From: Puniceicoccales bacterium | GTDB taxonomy: Bacteria > Verrucomicrobiota > Verrucomicrobiia > Opitutales > JAIRKQ01 | Assembly: GCA_031279395.1 (NCBI GenBank) | Contig: JAITIO010000018.1 | Coordinates: 1 to 18,798, forward strand | DNA length: 18,798 nt | Reading direction: 5' to 3' | Shown: positions 1 through 7,231 of the stretch, piece by piece | Layout of the letters: every line of letters starts with the position of its first letter | Position numbering within the stretch: the first letter of the stretch is position 1 | Made by a program: the position numbers and the translations under genes | The notes under the pieces: generated by a model | Databases searched by the model: none | What the model was told of the DNA's origin: nothing | The model's input: only the letters and a program-made list of their open reading frames with translations

Positions 1-150
1 GACGCCACAAAATCGAAAACATGTTTAGCAAATTGAAAGACTGGCGCCGCATCGCCACTCGCTACGACCGCTGTGCCCACTCTTTCTTCTCTGCCTTTTG
101 TATTGCCTGCATCTTCCTCTTTGATTTGATCTTATGAGTCCTGAGCCTAG
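1..150 (+). mobile_element. Right-hand end of an IS5-family-like insertion sequence (partial, runs off the window)
   Basis: The first 150 bases are the 3' end of an insertion sequence whose transposase is read on the plus strand toward the window interior. Bases 12-150 recur as the reverse complement at 18660-18798 with only two mismatches in 139 positions. Identity stops sharply after CTAG (147-150), which marks the element boundary. The transposase stop lies only about 10 bp inside this boundary, as is normal for a compact IS. CTAG is palindromic, so it may be the duplicated target or the last bases of the element. IS5-group elements often use short TA-centred targets, but the family call rests on the transposase tail. 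Confidence 0.85.
3..137 (+). CDS. IS5-family-like transposase, C-terminal 44 residues (partial)
   Basis: This is an open frame from the window edge to TGA at 135-137. It contains the stretch IENMFSKLKDWRRIATRYD, followed by a short hydrophobic tail. The motif, with a Glu followed by a basic RIATRYD stretch, is the typical C-terminus of DDE transposases of the IS5 family, including two-ORF IS427/IS1031-like members. The Glu is expected to be the third catalytic acid of the DDE triad. Everything upstream lies outside the window. The second copy at the right end differs from this one by Phe to Ile and Asp to Tyr. Activity cannot be judged from the tail alone. Confidence 0.85.
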   Translation, partial: RHKIENMFSKLKDWRRIATRYDRCAHSFFSAFCIACIFLFDLIL

Positions 151-495
151 AGCCAAACGTTCATCGAATTCTTTTTTGAATGCATCAATGGATTCCTTCT
201 GCAACGAACGAAAAGATTTTTTAAAAACAGGGAATTTGATATCCATCATTTTATTTCTTTCTATCGAGCGATTCGTAAAATCCTTGTCGAATGCCTTGGA
301 TAAACCTTTTGGCAATTCTGCCTCTGAAGAAGGAAGACGTGCCGCAATATTTCTACCATCCGTGAATACTTTTGATAGGGACTCCAGTATCAGATTGTTT
401 GCCTCGATACTAAATTGCTCATCTTCCCACAGACGTTCCAACACTTGTAAAGATATTTTCTTCACGGACCGAACGGTGCCCCTCTCTCCCACCAT
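151..495 (-). pseudogene. Unknown protein gene truncated at its 3' end by the IS insertion
   Basis: A minus-strand frame runs from ATG at 495 to the IS junction at 151, about 115 codons. It then continues in frame through the antisense of the IS to a stop at 25-27. The composition is rich in Lys, Glu, Phe and Arg with helix-like patterns (for example FKKSFRSLQKESIDAFKKE), which looks like a real soluble helical protein. The overlapping plus-strand frame is Ser-rich and looks like an antisense shadow. The frame stays open upstream to a TTG at 660, so the true start is uncertain, and no convincing ribosome site precedes the ATG. I do not recognise the family. The original C-terminus was probably displaced by the IS. 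It is divergent from the downstream permease gene. Confidence 0.5.
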
Positions 496-667
496 GACGG
501 GGTGGTATTCTAGCAACCGTAACGTAAAAGACAATATATTTTTCCTTTGAACATGTAAGAAAGTGCAATCAATGTAAATTCCAGGAGAATTAGGAGATAT
601 ACTGATCGCGGAACATCTATTGTTGCAATAAAAAGTTGTTTTTTGGATAAAAAGTGGCAATGATTAT

Positions 668-684
668 TCTTACCTTCAGTAAGA
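668..684 (+). other. Small hairpin upstream of the phosphate permease
   Basis: TCTTAC at 668-673 and GTAAGA at 679-684 form a perfect 6-bp stem around a CTTCA loop. It lies about 30 bp before the permease start in the divergent intergenic region. It could be part of the permease leader or a weak transcription stop. No T-run follows it on the plus strand. Confidence 0.25.
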
Positions 685-715
685 GTAAAGACAAATTGTT
701 GGGAACATATTCGGT

Positions 716-1960
716 ATGGCGTTTGTATTGATTTTGGCTGCAATTGGGGCAATTTTTGTTGCATTTAATAATGGAGCAAATGATGTCGCAAATGCATTTG
801 CTTCAGCCGTGGGGTCCAAAGCTCTAAAGATCAAACATGCACTTCTAATCGCAGCCACTTTAAATTTTCTGGGAGCGGTAGTGCTAGGGTCTAATGTTTC
901 AAAAACACTAATCGACGGCGTTGTGGACATTAGCTGTTTCCATGACAAAAATGCCTACATCGCAGGAATGTTGGCGTGCATGGTTGCCACAGGTAGTTTT
1001 ATTCTCATTTCCACCCGTACCGGATTGCCGGTGAGCTCAACCCATTCCATCGTCGGGGGGATGGTAGGTATTGCCACTACTCTGGGAGGTATTGGAGCTG
1101 TCAAGTGGAAATTGTTCGGCCTGTTGACCCTGTCGTGGATACTTACGCCATTTTTAGCTGCTGCATGTTCGCTAGTCACCATAAAGTTAATAAATTTGAC
1201 AATTTATCGGGGAGAAAGCTCAAAGGTTATGCAGCGGGCATACAATTGGATCCCTACCTACGCCAGTATAATTGTTATCGCACTTATCATTGCCATAGTA
1301 CGAGGAAGTAAAGTTTGGAAAAACTGTACACATCCGCACTGGGCGTGGGGGATATTGTTGCCATTTTCTCCAGTACTATACGTAATATTTAGGCTCATAA
1401 CGCGTAGGTTAACCATAAAATTCAAAAATAGGGAATTTGGCGTTGAACATGTCTTTAGGCGTTTTCAAGCAGGCACTTCGTGCTTGATAGGATTTGCCGT
1501 TGGATCGAATGATGTTGCCAATAGTGTCACTCCGGTTATTGCCATATATTTTGTTACAAAGCTTGGTATACTCCCGGATTCATTTGCCGACTACTCCATC
1601 CCCATTTGGATGCTTGCGGTCGGGGGAATGGGAATGTCGATGGGGGTTTTATCCCTTGGCCATAAGGTCATTGATACGATGGGACATAGCATTACATTGC
1701 TATCAAATTCAAAAGGTTTTAGCGTCGATTTTTCGACTGCTACAACGATCATCCTAGCATCCGTTTTCGGAATGCCGGTTAGTTCCACCCATGCTGCAAC
1801 CGGTGCTGTCATAGGAGTTGGATTGGAAAAAGGTATCAAAGGACTGAACCTGCGGTTGCTTTTTACAATATTTGTCACATGGCTTATAACCGTACCGGTA
1901 TCCGCCTTTTTCACGATTTTAATATATTCTGTCCTTAGGGCCATATTACCACTGGTCTAA
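716..1960 (+). CDS. pit: PiT-family inorganic phosphate permease
   Basis: This 414-aa inner-membrane protein of the PiT (SLC20-like, PF01384) family imports phosphate, usually as a metal-phosphate complex coupled to H+ or Na+. The family's duplicated architecture is visible. GANDVAN at residues 20-26 is mirrored by GSNDVAN at 263-269. PVSSTHS near 105 is mirrored by PVSSTHA near 354. About ten hydrophobic segments flank a short, basic cytoplasmic region around residues 225-245, so it is a compact form without the long central loop of E. coli PitA. The ATG at 716 begins directly before the first membrane segment; the ribosome site is weak (GGGAAC). The priA start follows the stop by 3 bp, so the two are probably cotranscribed, although no functional link is known. 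Confidence 0.93.
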   Translation: MAFVLILAAIGAIFVAFNNGANDVANAFASAVGSKALKIKHALLIAATLNFLGAVVLGSNVSKTLIDGVVDISCFHDKNAYIAGMLACMVATGSFILISTRTGLPVSSTHSIVGGMVGIATTLGGIGAVKWKLFGLLTLSWILTPFLAAACSLVTIKLINLTIYRGESSKVMQRAYNWIPTYASIIVIALIIAIVRGSKVWKNCTHPHWAWGILLPFSPVLYVIFRLITRRLTIKFKNREFGVEHVFRRFQAGTSCLIGFAVGSNDVANSVTPVIAIYFVTKLGILPDSFADYSIPIWMLAVGGMGMSMGVLSLGHKVIDTMGHSITLLSNSKGFSVDFSTATTIILASVFGMPVSSTHAATGAVIGVGLEKGIKGLNLRLLFTIFVTWLITVPVSAFFTILIYSVLRAILPLV

Positions 1961-1963
1961 ATC

Positions 1964-4195
1964 ATGGGACGTCTTTGTACAGAGGTTCTAACGTTTGGAA
2001 TGTTCGATGGTCCACTGTTGTATGCCATTCCTCGGGGATTGGAAAATATTTTGACCGATGGTATGCTCGTTAAGGTACCATTTGGACGGACAAAGACATT
2101 GGGCATCACCCTTCATACTTGCCAAGCGGACCCAGATAAATCATCGTTTCAGGTAAAGGAAATTATAGGCATTGAATATGACTTCCCTCTACTCGGTGTG
2201 GACATGATAAAATTGATATTTTGGATGCGCAAATACTATGCGGTGTCATATAAATCCCTGCTGGAAACCATTATCCCCCTGGCCATAAGAAAAAATACCG
2301 GATTCAAATTTATGACAAAGCTTTCCCTGATAAAAACTTTGTCCAACGAAGATTGTGAAGTGCTGAGACGTCGTTCACCGAAGCAATACGCACTATATGA
2401 ATTTTTACTAAAATCCAGCGGTGCGTTTGAAAAATCAGCACTGAAAATTTTTTCAACCTCTGCCATAAATTCTTTGGTCGACAAGGGAATCATTGGTGAG
2501 TCCTTTGAACGGGCCAATCGCATTGTCTATGCCAGTCAAATATTTGGAGAAAGCGAGGTCAGGAGGAAAGATATAATTTTGACAACTGAACAGCAAAATG
2601 TCACTACCGATATCGCTAAAAGCCTAACCAAGGAGGAATTTTATACACATTTGATACATGGCATTACGGGTTCAGGAAAAACAGAAGTTTATTTGCACGG
2701 CATAGAAAATGTCCTAAAATCAGGTGGTGATGCAATTTATTTAGTTCCGGAACTCACCCTAACACCGCAAACGGTCCGCCGCATCAGGTGTGGTGTAAAT
2801 CTGCCAGCCGCTCAAGTTGTGGTTTGGCATAGTGGGCTATCTGAAGGAGAACGCCGTGATGCCTGGTTGGCAATGGCCAACGGTGAAGCAAAAATTGTCA
2901 TTGGGGCACGTTCGGCAATATTTGCTCCCCTAAAAAATACCAAGGTAATCATCGTCGATGAAGAACATGAAACGACATATAAACAGGCAGAAACTCCCCG
3001 TTACCATGCCCGTGACGTTGCAGTCTACCGTGCCAAATTGTGCAACGCTGTATGTATCCTAGGGTCCGCCACGCCATCCATCGAATCCCTATACAATGCA
3101 TCGGTGCAGAAGTATAAACTGAATACGTTGAAAAATAGGATTGATGGCAGCGCATTGCCTAGGATTGAAGTGGTCGACATGCGCCATGAATATTTCATGG
3201 GGAAACCGAACATTATCTCATCACGGCTACTGGAATTAATTGAGGATCGCCTAAAAAAACACGAACAGGTTATTTTATTTCTTAACAAACGAGGGTATTC
3301 GTCGGTGGTATTTTGCAAAAATTGCGACTACGTTGCCACTTGCCCACATTGTAGTACTTCATTGACATACCATAGGCAGCAAAATGTATTGCGGTGCCAC
3401 ATGTGCAATTACATCGAAAGCCTGCCAACCAAATGTCCTAGATGCGGAGGATATGAAATTTTGCAAAGTGGCGTGGGAACACAAAAGCTTATGGACGTCA
3501 TCTGTACGCTGTTTCCGTTGGCTAAAGTTGAACGCCTCGATTCCGATACAACAACGACAAAGGATAGTTTTTATAGGATTTTGAACCGCTTTAGAGACGG
3601 GGAAATTGATATTTTGGTTGGTACGCAAATGATATCCAAGGGATTGGATTTTCCGAATGTGTCACTTGTAGGTATTATTAATGTGGACAATGCCATGAAT
3701 TTCCCTGATTTTCGGACCAATGAGAGAGTTTTCCAATCGATCATTCAAGTATCAGGCCGGGCAGGTCGTGGAAATAAACCCGGAATCGTTGTAATACAGA
3801 CCAATTTTCCATCTTCGAATCTGATCAAATTAGCAATCCAAAACGATGTTGAATCCTTTTTGAAAAATGAACTTATATCCCGCAGTGAATTTTTCTACCC
3901 ACCATTTTCTCACATTATTCGGATAATTTTTTCCGGAAAAAATGAAGTAAAGACAGAATTTTTAGCAAAAAAAATTTGCGATGATTTGCGAAAACGATCC
4001 CAAGGACTATTTGAACTTCGAGGGCCAACTCCAGCCGTAACATATAAGGTGAAGGACCACTTTCGTTTTTCCCTCATATGTTTTTCAAAAAATGTAGCCA
4101 CGGCTTTAGAAAAAATCCATGAAAGCATGAAGGCTTTTAAAAGCGCAAAGGATGCCATTTGGACCATCGACGTGGATCCCGTCGACATGATGTAG
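1964..4195 (+). CDS. priA: Primosomal replication-restart helicase PriA
   Basis: This 743-aa protein is close to the usual PriA length of about 730. PriA is a 3'-to-5' superfamily 2 DNA helicase that recognises stalled forks and reloads the replicative helicase. The N-terminal third (about 1-200) is the DNA-binding region. The Walker A motif GITGSGKTE is at 233-241, DEEH at 332-335 and GSATPS shortly after. The zinc-binding insert carries all eight cysteines in four pairs: C451/C454, C460/C463, C478/C481 and C491/C494. Later helicase motifs include GTQMISKGLDFPNV and GRAGRG near 598. The ATG lies 3 bp after the permease stop, implying a shared transcript. No key residue appears lost. I see no clear terminator directly after the stop. 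Confidence 0.97.
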   Translation: MGRLCTEVLTFGMFDGPLLYAIPRGLENILTDGMLVKVPFGRTKTLGITLHTCQADPDKSSFQVKEIIGIEYDFPLLGVDMIKLIFWMRKYYAVSYKSLLETIIPLAIRKNTGFKFMTKLSLIKTLSNEDCEVLRRRSPKQYALYEFLLKSSGAFEKSALKIFSTSAINSLVDKGIIGESFERANRIVYASQIFGESEVRRKDIILTTEQQNVTTDIAKSLTKEEFYTHLIHGITGSGKTEVYLHGIENVLKSGGDAIYLVPELTLTPQTVRRIRCGVNLPAAQVVVWHSGLSEGERRDAWLAMANGEAKIVIGARSAIFAPLKNTKVIIVDEEHETTYKQAETPRYHARDVAVYRAKLCNAVCILGSATPSIESLYNASVQKYKLNTLKNRIDGSALPRIEVVDMRHEYFMGKPNIISSRLLELIEDRLKKHEQVILFLNKRGYSSVVFCKNCDYVATCPHCSTSLTYHRQQNVLRCHMCNYIESLPTKCPRCGGYEILQSGVGTQKLMDVICTLFPLAKVERLDSDTTTTKDSFYRILNRFRDGEIDILVGTQMISKGLDFPNVSLVGIINVDNAMNFPDFRTNERVFQSIIQVSGRAGRGNKPGIVVIQTNFPSSNLIKLAIQNDVESFLKNELISRSEFFYPPFSHIIRIIFSGKNEVKTEFLAKKICDDLRKRSQGLFELRGPTPAVTYKVKDHFRFSLICFSKNVATALEKIHESMKAFKSAKDAIWTIDVDPVDMM

Positions 4196-4587
4196 AAAGT
4201 GTAGTTGTTTCACCTAGTAAAGACACACGAAGGAACAGAAGAGAAATAAGGAAAAAGAGGTAAAATATTGTAGGGTTTTCGCTTAAAGTTAGCCTAGAAT
4301 AGTTGCTTTTGACAGCTGGAAACGTTAATGACATAGTTAGCCTAGGAGATTATACTTGTTTTGCTCAAGAAAAGCATAACGAAAGAAAAAAGGAAGAAAG
4401 CTATTTTAATTTCCTGGCAGTGCTCAAATTAAGTTAATACGATTTATCAAGTGTAATAACATAATCCAACATCCGATAAATCTTTCACCATGGCAATTTT
4501 GCAAGACCATTGCATTTTCACACCTACCCTATTCACCTTTCGCGGCTATCTTGATTGACATTTCGTCGAAATTGTAACCGGCTGGCA
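4196..4587. other. 392-bp noncoding gap between priA and the toxin gene
   Basis: This is the largest gene-free stretch in the window, lying between convergent genes. No frame on either strand looks coding and no tRNA-like fold is seen. It holds an 11-bp direct repeat AGTTAGCCTAG at 4287-4297 and 4335-4345. It also holds an imperfect hairpin GTTTTGCT/AGCATAAC at 4358-4380 with a 7-nt loop, and a spaced inverted repeat GATTTATC/GATAAATC at 4441-4482. The purine-rich part at 4225-4262 and 4378-4402 has no clear role. It may contain decayed gene sequence, an untranslated tail of priA or a small RNA. None of these can be shown from sequence alone. Confidence 0.5.
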
Positions 4588-4854
4588 CTAACAGTCTTCG
4601 TAGTAGCTCCCACAAGAGTCGAACCACGTTACATTACCGACAATTTTATAAACCAGGCGGTTCTTTTTGTCTATGCGCCACGACCATATGTTCTCTCCTA
4701 CATGTCGTAACCGCTCCGGATGTCCCAACCCATACATGGGATGTTGTAATGTACCGACCACTAATGCATCAACTTTGTCCGCTGCGCTTTTATCCCATTT
4801 GCACAGCTTTTCGTATTCTTTGATAAACCTTTCAGAATATTTTGGTTCGAACAT
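4588..4854 (-). CDS. YoeB/Txe-like RelE-superfamily toxin
   Basis: This small protein (88 aa from ATG 4854; a TTG two codons upstream overlaps the antitoxin stop) resembles the YoeB family of ribosome-dependent mRNA interferases. YoeB's GKGKPEPLKH block is matched by GLGHPERLRH, its FWSRRITEEHRLVY block by IWSWRIDKKNRLVY, and a short aromatic C-terminus follows. The general base Glu and the Arg residues are retained. In YoeB the terminal stretch CRYHY carries a catalytic His; here it is CGSYYEDC, so Tyr stands at that position and the tail is three residues longer. The toxin may therefore be weakened or inactive. The ATG lies 2 nt after the stop of the upstream small gene, the usual antitoxin-toxin order with translational coupling. 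The family call is fairly sure; activity is not. Confidence 0.8.
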   Translation of the reverse strand: MFEPKYSERFIKEYEKLCKWDKSAADKVDALVVGTLQHPMYGLGHPERLRHVGENIWSWRIDKKNRLVYKIVGNVTWFDSCGSYYEDC

Positions 4855-4856
4855 CT

Positions 4857-5210
4857 TCAATCTACTTCCTTTCCGGCATTAACAGCTTTTCGTATCTCAG
4901 CTAAATAGGTTAGTCCCTCTTCTGCACTATTGAAAATTTTGAGCTTACCTGCCGCATCATCTGCTTCCATTTGCTTAAATGCCTTATCAATAAACTCAAC
5001 ATTATAGGTATCGCCGGAGCCATCCTGATAGAAGTGAATTTTGGAAAGGTCATAGCCATGGAGAGTATGCCAAATCATACCCACCAGGTATTTGGGAAGG
5101 GAGATATTTTCCTCTTTTGCCAGTGTCCGTGCCATTTTCAAAAAACTCGCAGTACTGCCATTTTTCTTCACTAGGGTCACAAGTGGAAATGTTTCCGATG
5201 AATCTACCAT
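4857..5210 (-). CDS. Putative antitoxin partner of the YoeB-like toxin
   Basis: This 117-aa acidic protein lies directly upstream of, and is translationally coupled to, the YoeB-like toxin. The position is the main reason for calling it an antitoxin. It is longer than typical YefM/Phd antitoxins (about 80-90 aa), and I do not see their N-terminal DNA-binding motif. Its C-terminal half, with segments such as FIDKAFKQMEADDAAGKLKI followed by a helix ending in Lys-Glu-Val-Asp, looks like a helical toxin-wrapping region. The N-terminus (VTLVKKNGSTASFLKMART) could be a small DNA-binding domain, but that is a guess. I chose ATG at 5210. The frame stays open to a TTG at 5318, but that extension is hydrophobic, Phe/Ser-rich and unlike coding sequence. 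Confidence 0.6.
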   Translation of the reverse strand: MVDSSETFPLVTLVKKNGSTASFLKMARTLAKEENISLPKYLVGMIWHTLHGYDLSKIHFYQDGSGDTYNVEFIDKAFKQMEADDAAGKLKIFNSAEEGLTYLAEIRKAVNAGKEVD

Positions 5211-5421
5211 GGCACTAACATGTGAAAAAAATATGGAACAAGTCAAGGAAGAAACGTCATATATTGGCAAATTAGAGGGTATCATCAAACTGAAAAAATT
5301 GGCAAAAAAAATTAGCAAGCCTTAGAGAAATCAACCCTCGACGCTACCAATTTTCCTCCTTTCTCGATTTGACGACATTCTTTTATGTTTTGATCAACCT
5401 CGAAACAATTGTCTTACCTCT

Positions 5422-5991
5422 CTATTTTTGAGTCCGCCTGAATATTTCACCAAGCAACCACTCCGAAAATTCAAAAAGTGTGGGAAAAACCCTGATGCTT
5501 TTGTTTTTTTGATGTGTGAGGAAAGATGTTTTTGTTTCACCATCGGTTGCAATCAAAATTGCATTCACTCGTGCATTTATGCCGGCAAGAATGTCACTTT
5601 CTTTGTCCCCCACCATGTAACAATTTTCCTTCGAAAGGTCAAATTTTTCTACCATTTCGACTATAAACCTTGGCGATGGTTTTCTGTAAACCGGAATATC
5701 ATCGGGAGATTCCGGAGCTATGCAGATTGCATCGAATATGTTCGAGCCATGGCCGAGCAGTGCCATCATGCGCAAGTTGCACCTATACACGTCATCCATG
5801 GAAATTATCCTTCGTCCTATTCCGCTCTGATTGCTAAATAGAAACAATATGCACTTCGCCGATTTTAAACTTGAAATGGCATCCCTTGCCCCAGGCAGTA
5901 GTTCAACACCATCTGGGTCTTTAAGATAATTTTTGTCAGCGATGATTGTCCCATCCCTATCGAGAAAAATAGCTATTTTGGGAACAACCAT
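5422..5991 (-). CDS. gmhB: HAD-superfamily phosphatase, GmhB-like (D,D-heptose 1,7-bisphosphate phosphatase)
   Basis: This 189-aa protein is the right length for GmhB, which removes the 7-phosphate from D-glycero-manno-heptose 1,7-bisphosphate during ADP-heptose synthesis in the cytoplasm. HAD motif I is LDRDGTI with the nucleophile D11 and acid/base D13. Motif II is FSNQSGIGR (S53). The catalytic Lys is K104 in YRKPSP. Motif III is VGDKESD (128-133). The Cys/His zinc-binding loop that normally precedes the YRKP-like motif is missing: only one Cys (C90) remains and the loop is short. This is seen in some HAD-IIIA members and leaves substrate specificity uncertain, with histidinol-phosphatase-like enzymes as the alternative. 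An RfaE-type kinase elsewhere in the window supports the heptose role. The start lies 5 bp after the NuoN-like gene. Confidence 0.8.
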   Translation of the reverse strand: MVVPKIAIFLDRDGTIIADKNYLKDPDGVELLPGARDAISSLKSAKCILFLFSNQSGIGRRIISMDDVYRCNLRMMALLGHGSNIFDAICIAPESPDDIPVYRKPSPRFIVEMVEKFDLSKENCYMVGDKESDILAGINARVNAILIATDGETKTSFLTHQKNKSIRVFPTLFEFSEWLLGEIFRRTQK

Positions 5992-5996
5992 TGTAT

Positions 5997-7061
5997 TTAG
6001 GATGAGATTTCATCGGCTTTAAGGGATGATTTGCCCATTAATTTGTAAATTTTTAGGTTGAATATCATGGGCAATATCACGCTGGCCAATATTTGACAGG
6101 AAAAGGCATGTGGTAACGGAGGCATGGACTTTTTATAAACAAAAATAAACGGCGTAATTGCCAAGAACACCATGGAAGACATTATAAAAATGGCGGCAAA
6201 ATAATTTGATTCAAATAGTTCTTCGAGGTTTTTGAGGGAATCGGATTTGGCCTGTTTGTATAGGGCGGTTGTAGCTTGTATTATGATGGCCATAAAGATT
6301 CCCTGCGTAATGGCTAAAAGCGTGATCAGATAAAATATTTCCACCGGCAAATACGTGGCGAAGAGCCAAACATACCCACCTTGCCAACATGCCATATATG
6401 CCGTCAGGGTACGTAGTTTTATCTTGGAAAAAAATAGGATGGGAACGAATCCCAGTGAGCCATACACTATTATGGACAAAAGGAGACAAATTGAAGTGCT
6501 CTCTTTCATGGAAATCAGTGGCTCCATGGCCGATAAGAAAAATGAAACCACAATGGGGCGTATGATGATCAACCAGGTACTTAAAAATAACGATGGGGCC
6601 CGTGAAAAAAAAGAATCAATCCAGCTGCTCAGTGGGTATACGGGCATTAGTAGTCCAAATCCAAGGATATGCAATATGATTGGGCAGGTACACCAACCCA
6701 TGCTTTTGTATAATATGTCTGCGCAGGTACACAAAACGAGGGACAAACAATGGCAGGCTGCAAATTTTTTTGCAACATATCTGGTGTCCCCATATCCATG
6801 TACCAATAAGGAAATGCTCCACACAATGGTCAGCAAACCGATAAAATTCTGTAAATTATTCGCCGCACAGCAGGATATCAAAAGTACGAACAATAGAAAT
6901 TGTTTGCCATGGCAGGCCAAGCTAAATATACCACTTTGGGGCATGGAGCGATCATTTTTCAAGGAATCCCTACGGTCAAACATTAATGTGCTCCCCACGA
7001 ACATCAATGCGACCATGCTTGCCAGCATTAGGATCCATTGCCTAATAGATACTTGTATCAT
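5997..7061 (-). CDS. NuoN-like (proton-antiporter-M) membrane protein, shortened and lacking key charges
   Basis: This 354-aa, roughly 11-TM protein resembles the antiporter-like subunits (NuoN/NuoM/MrpD, PF00361) of proton-pumping NADH:quinone oxidoreductase. The family landmarks are in order. LGFGLLMPVYPLSSW (133-147) corresponds to the usual GF-x-x-K-x-P-x-x-P-x-x-x-W block and is followed by APS. KIKLRTLTAYMACWQGGYVW (213-232) corresponds to the KRLLAYSSISQMGY-like block. NLEELF followed by a membrane segment ending AITPF (278-304) corresponds to the DL-x-GL to GIPP region. The family's TM Lys in the first block is replaced by Leu/Met, and the usual acidic residue of an earlier TM is not evident. 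Normal NuoN has about 450-490 residues. I prefer ATG 7061, which overlaps the preceding ORF by 20 nt; the frame extends to 7103. Proton pumping is doubtful. Confidence 0.65.
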   Translation of the reverse strand: MIQVSIRQWILMLASMVALMFVGSTLMFDRRDSLKNDRSMPQSGIFSLACHGKQFLLFVLLISCCAANNLQNFIGLLTIVWSISLLVHGYGDTRYVAKKFAACHCLSLVLCTCADILYKSMGWCTCPIILHILGFGLLMPVYPLSSWIDSFFSRAPSLFLSTWLIIIRPIVVSFFLSAMEPLISMKESTSICLLLSIIVYGSLGFVPILFFSKIKLRTLTAYMACWQGGYVWLFATYLPVEIFYLITLLAITQGIFMAIIIQATTALYKQAKSDSLKNLEELFESNYFAAIFIMSSMVFLAITPFIFVYKKSMPPLPHAFSCQILASVILPMIFNLKIYKLMGKSSLKADEISS

Positions 7062-7227
7062 CACGCTTCGCCCTGAATAACTTGATATTATATTTGCACA
7101 CACCTGATACGTATGCGGCTAACATGGCTAAAAATGAAAATATACCAACACAAATACCTTCCAGCAAACACTTGACTATCACCCGATCTGTGAAATCGCA
7201 AAATTTTATTATTTTCCTTAAAATCAT
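7042..7227 (-). CDS. 61-aa single-TM protein, possible NuoL C-terminal relic
   Basis: This small ORF starts with ATG 4 nt after the upp stop and overlaps the NuoN-like start by 20 nt. That geometry supports a translated, coupled gene. It has one hydrophobic segment (about residues 20-43) with basic residues on both sides. The pattern DRVIVKCLLEG, then a helix, then SGVCKYNIKLF loosely matches the C-terminal end of NuoL (a DR-x-VID-x-x-x-NG-like start and a TG-x-x-Q-x-Y-like block). With a NuoN-like gene directly downstream, this could be the surviving tail of a lost nuoL. It could equally be an unrelated small membrane protein. The existence of the ORF is more secure than its origin. Confidence 0.5.
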   Translation of the reverse strand: MILRKIIKFCDFTDRVIVKCLLEGICVGIFSFLAMLAAYVSGVCKYNIKLFRAKRDDTSIY

Positions 7228-7231
7228 CACT

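Noticed and set aside
134..550. A plus-strand 138-aa ORF at the left end
   Set aside because: It starts inside the IS end and is Ser-rich with a shadow-like composition; the minus-strand frame looks more like coding sequence.
6355..7080. A 241-aa plus-strand ORF
   Set aside because: It is the antisense shadow of the NuoN-like gene and lacks family motifs or operon context.
5997..7103. An MFS or nucleoside transporter
   Set aside because: The ordered blocks around LGFGLLMP, RTLTAYMACWQGGY and NLEELF to AITPF fit the antiporter-like complex I subunits better, and no MFS motif A is seen.
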